Assembly: GCA_017853515.1 (NCBI GenBank) | Contig: JAFMJK010000125.1 | Coordinates: 1 to 6,653, forward strand | Reading direction: 5' to 3' | DNA length: 6,653 nucleotides | Source of the DNA: Chthoniobacterales bacterium | GTDB taxonomy: Bacteria; Verrucomicrobiota; Verrucomicrobiia; Chthoniobacterales; JACTMZ01 | Shown here: positions 4,837-6,653 of the stretch, piece by piece | Layout: each line of letters opens with the position of its first letter | Numbering within the stretch: position 1 is the stretch's first letter | The notes under the pieces: generated by a model | Seen by the model: only the letters and a program-made list of their open reading frames with translations | What the model was told of the DNA's origin: nothing | Databases searched by the model: none | Translations under genes and position numbers: made by a program

Positions 4837-6443
4837 GATTGGCTGGCTTCCTCGGGTTCGAGCGTGGCGCCGAAAAGCTCGATGGCGGCCTCGATCCCCG
4901 GGTCGTTTTCGAAATCGTCGGTCACCGGGACGGGCGACAGCGCCTTTTCGACAACCGCTTCGCCGGTGGCCTCGGGACGGAAGGAAATTTTGCGGCCGGT
5001 GGCCTTCTGCCAAAGCTCCTCGATCAGCGCGCCCTGCTCTTTGACCACCGGGGTCTGCAAAACTTTGGCTTTGTTGGCCGGAAAGACCGCGCGCAATTCG
5101 CCCCCGTCTTCCGTGATATCCTGCGCGCTGTCGAGCCACTCGCTGCGCAACGGATGTTTTGCGGCGATCTCGGCGGCAATTTTTTTCCAAATGTCGCGAA
5201 CGGGAGCATCGGTCGGAACGCGCGTCTGTTCCGCGACCGGCGCGGGCTTGGCCGCCACGACAGGAGCGACCGGACGCGGTGCCGCGGCCCGCGGCGCGGC
5301 GCGCACGGGTGCCGGCGCGCCGCCGGTCATGGCCGAGAGCGTGTCGAGCACTTCGTCGAGGTCGGCCGTGTGCAGAAGCTGGATCGATTTGATCACGGCA
5401 ATCTCGAGGGGGAGTTTTTTGTCCGGAGAATAACGCAGCCCGGCCTCGGCGGCGGACAGCACCTCGAGCAACTCGGTGAGTTTGCGCGCGGAGTAGCGTC
5501 CGCGCAGCGGCGCGAGCAATTCGCCGCGGCGTCCGGGCAAGTCCCGGCCTGTGGCCTCGCTGACGAGAAGATCGCGACCCAGCGCGACAAGGTCGGAAAG
5601 AAGACGCCCGAGATCCTTGCCGCTCTCCGACTGCGTCGCGACAAGATCGAGAGCCGCTGCGGCATCGCCGGAGAGGATATGGCCGGCCAGCGCGGCGACA
5701 TCGGCCGCCGAAGCGAAACCGAAGATGGAAAGGACATCTTCCTCGCCGATTTTGTCCCCGCAGAACGACACCACCTGGTCGAGCATCGATTCGGCATCCC
5801 GCATGCCGCCCTCGGCGGCGCGGGCGATCACTTCGGCCGCGGCGGGATCGAGGGAAATTTTTTCTTTTTTCGCGATGGCCAGCAGATGGGCGGCGGCGAT
5901 CTCGTCGCGGATGGGTTGGAGGTCGAAGCGCTGGCAACGGCTGATGATGGTGGCCGGCAATTTGTGCGCCTCGGTCGTGGCGAAGAGGAACTTAACGTGC
6001 TCCGGCGGCTCTTCCAATGTCTTGAGGAGCGCGTTGAAGGCCGCGGTGCTCAGCATGTGCACCTCGTCGATGAGGTAGATGCGGAATTTGCCGTGGGAGG
6101 GCAGGAAGCGGACGTTTTCGCGCAGGTCGCGGATCTGCTCGACGCCGTTGTTGCTCGCGCCGTCGATCTCGAGAACATCGAGGCTGTTGCCCCCGGCGAT
6201 CTCGCGGCAGGGATCGCACTCGCCGCAGGGTTTTTCCGTCGGTCCCTTCACGCAATTGAGCGCCTTGGCGAAAATTCGCGCGGTGGAAGTCTTCCCCACC
6301 CCGCGCGGTCCGACGAAGAGGTAGGCGTGGGCCAGGCGGCCGGATTTGATCGCGTTGCGCAACGTCCGCACCACGGCATCCTGTCCGAGGACTTCCTCGA
6401 AAATCTGCGGCCGGTATTTGCGGGCGAAAACCTGGTAGCTCAC
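4833..6443 (-). CDS. dnaX: DNA polymerase III subunit gamma/tau (DnaX)
   Basis: 536 residues from the GTG at 6443, chosen because it gives MSYQVFARKYRP, the usual family start; a TTG at 6452 would add three. DnaX is the ATPase motor of the clamp loader that places the beta clamp on DNA at the replication fork. AAA+ motifs are intact: Walker A GPRGVGKT (45-52), the zinc-binding cysteines C64, C73, C76 and C79, Walker B DEVH (126-129), the SRC arginine-finger motif (168-170) and sensor-2 region GGMRDAES (212-219). Helical domain III runs to about 367. An Ala/Pro-rich linker (about 375-415) leads to a C-terminal domain (VRDIWKKIAAEIAAKHP... to GRKISFRP, about 415-490) like that of tau, which elsewhere contacts polymerase and helicase. 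It lies 42 bases after purH, same strand. No canonical A-AAA-AAG slippery heptamer is in register; three A-runs (see findings) are notable. Confidence 0.97.
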   Translation of the reverse strand: MSYQVFARKYRPQIFEEVLGQDAVVRTLRNAIKSGRLAHAYLFVGPRGVGKTSTARIFAKALNCVKGPTEKPCGECDPCREIAGGNSLDVLEIDGASNNGVEQIRDLRENVRFLPSHGKFRIYLIDEVHMLSTAAFNALLKTLEEPPEHVKFLFATTEAHKLPATIISRCQRFDLQPIRDEIAAAHLLAIAKKEKISLDPAAAEVIARAAEGGMRDAESMLDQVVSFCGDKIGEEDVLSIFGFASAADVAALAGHILSGDAAAALDLVATQSESGKDLGRLLSDLVALGRDLLVSEATGRDLPGRRGELLAPLRGRYSARKLTELLEVLSAAEAGLRYSPDKKLPLEIAVIKSIQLLHTADLDEVLDTLSAMTGGAPAPVRAAPRAAAPRPVAPVVAAKPAPVAEQTRVPTDAPVRDIWKKIAAEIAAKHPLRSEWLDSAQDITEDGGELRAVFPANKAKVLQTPVVKEQGALIEELWQKATGRKISFRPEATGEAVVEKALSPVPVTDDFENDPGIEAAIELFGATLEPEEASQS

Positions 6444-6485
6444 GGCGGACAAACTAGCGCATCAACGTGAGGGATGCGGAGTAAT

Positions 6486-6641
6486 TTAATGCCGGAAGTG
6501 ACGTTTTCCGGTGAAGACCATGGCCATGCCGCGTTGGTCGGCCGCCGCAACGACGTCGGCGTCGCGCACCGAACCGCCGGGCTGGATGGCGGCGGTCGCG
6601 CCGGCCTCGCCCGCGGAGACGAGACCGTCGGGGAAAGGAAA
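6486..6641 (-). CDS. purH: Bifunctional AICAR formyltransferase / IMP cyclohydrolase (PurH), C-terminal fragment
   Basis: The last 51 residues of PurH, which catalyses the final two steps of IMP synthesis. The visible part, FPFPDGLVSAGEAGATAAIQ, then PGGSVRDADVVAAADQRGMA and MVFTGKRHFRH, matches the conserved family end ('FFPF.DG...A..AG..A.IQPGGS.RD..V..AA...G.AM.FTG.RHFRH'). The gene ends with TAA at 6488-6486. It enters from beyond the right end, so the cyclohydrolase half and most of the transformylase half are missing. The reading frame continues through the last 12 bases as LFRS, but those bases match a sequencing adapter; the family would have 'SDAF' there. It is the upstream gene of dnaX and could share its transcript. 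Confidence 0.95.
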   Translation of the reverse strand, partial: FPFPDGLVSAGEAGATAAIQPGGSVRDADVVAAADQRGMAMVFTGKRHFRH

Positions 6642-6653
6642 AGATCGGAAGAG
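6642..6653. other. Illumina TruSeq adapter remnant at the contig end
   Basis: The window ends AGATCGGAAGAG, identical to the first 12 bases of the standard TruSeq adapter. The translated residues here (LFRS) replace the conserved 'SDAF' that precedes FPF in PurH. Both point to untrimmed adapter read-through, so these bases should be treated as artefact. Confidence 0.93.

Noticed and set aside
4839..6470. Long plus-strand open frame antisense to dnaX
   Set aside because: It mirrors dnaX almost exactly and has Gly/Arg/His-biased composition with no domain.

Overview
This is a GC-rich bacterial window, probably the end of a draft or metagenomic contig: its last 12 bases match the start of the Illumina TruSeq adapter rather than genomic sequence. 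It joins an exopolysaccharide-export locus to a housekeeping purine/replication locus. The mix of a tyrosine kinase-type polysaccharide co-polymerase, a lone short pseudopilin with a degenerate DG-type C-terminus and a purH-dnaX-ybaB order would suit a Verrucomicrobiota or related PVC-group bacterium. That assignment is inference; no rRNA or other taxonomic marker is present.

Left part (1-2287, minus strand): a polysaccharide co-polymerase fused to a bacterial tyrosine kinase is followed, with an 11-base overlap, by the start of a second secreted protein that looks like a Wza-type export protein and runs off the window. Together these would control chain length and export of a capsule or exopolysaccharide across both membranes.

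Middle (2288-3978): a divergent intergenic region of about 117 bp carries an A/T-flanked inverted repeat. A plus-strand pair then begins: a membrane-anchored protein with two secretin-N/STN-like segments and a highly charged helical C-terminus, and a short type II pseudopilin. The two are joined by a GTGA stop/start overlap. They look like a small, undescribed two-gene unit related to type II secretion or type IV pili, and are the best candidate here for something new.

The interval 3979-4177 has no convincing gene but holds a perfect 12-bp inverted repeat and two smaller hairpins, between converging genes. Then, all on the minus strand and read right to left, come the 3' end of purH, dnaX, ybaB (ATGA overlap with dnaX), a tRNA-Thr(UGU) and a tiny 63-residue protein with two copies of an RGN..Y...AKG.Q motif. 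recR, which often follows ybaB, is absent from that position. The dnaX -1 frame stays open all the way into ybaB, an odd arrangement for a gene known in other bacteria for programmed frameshifting.
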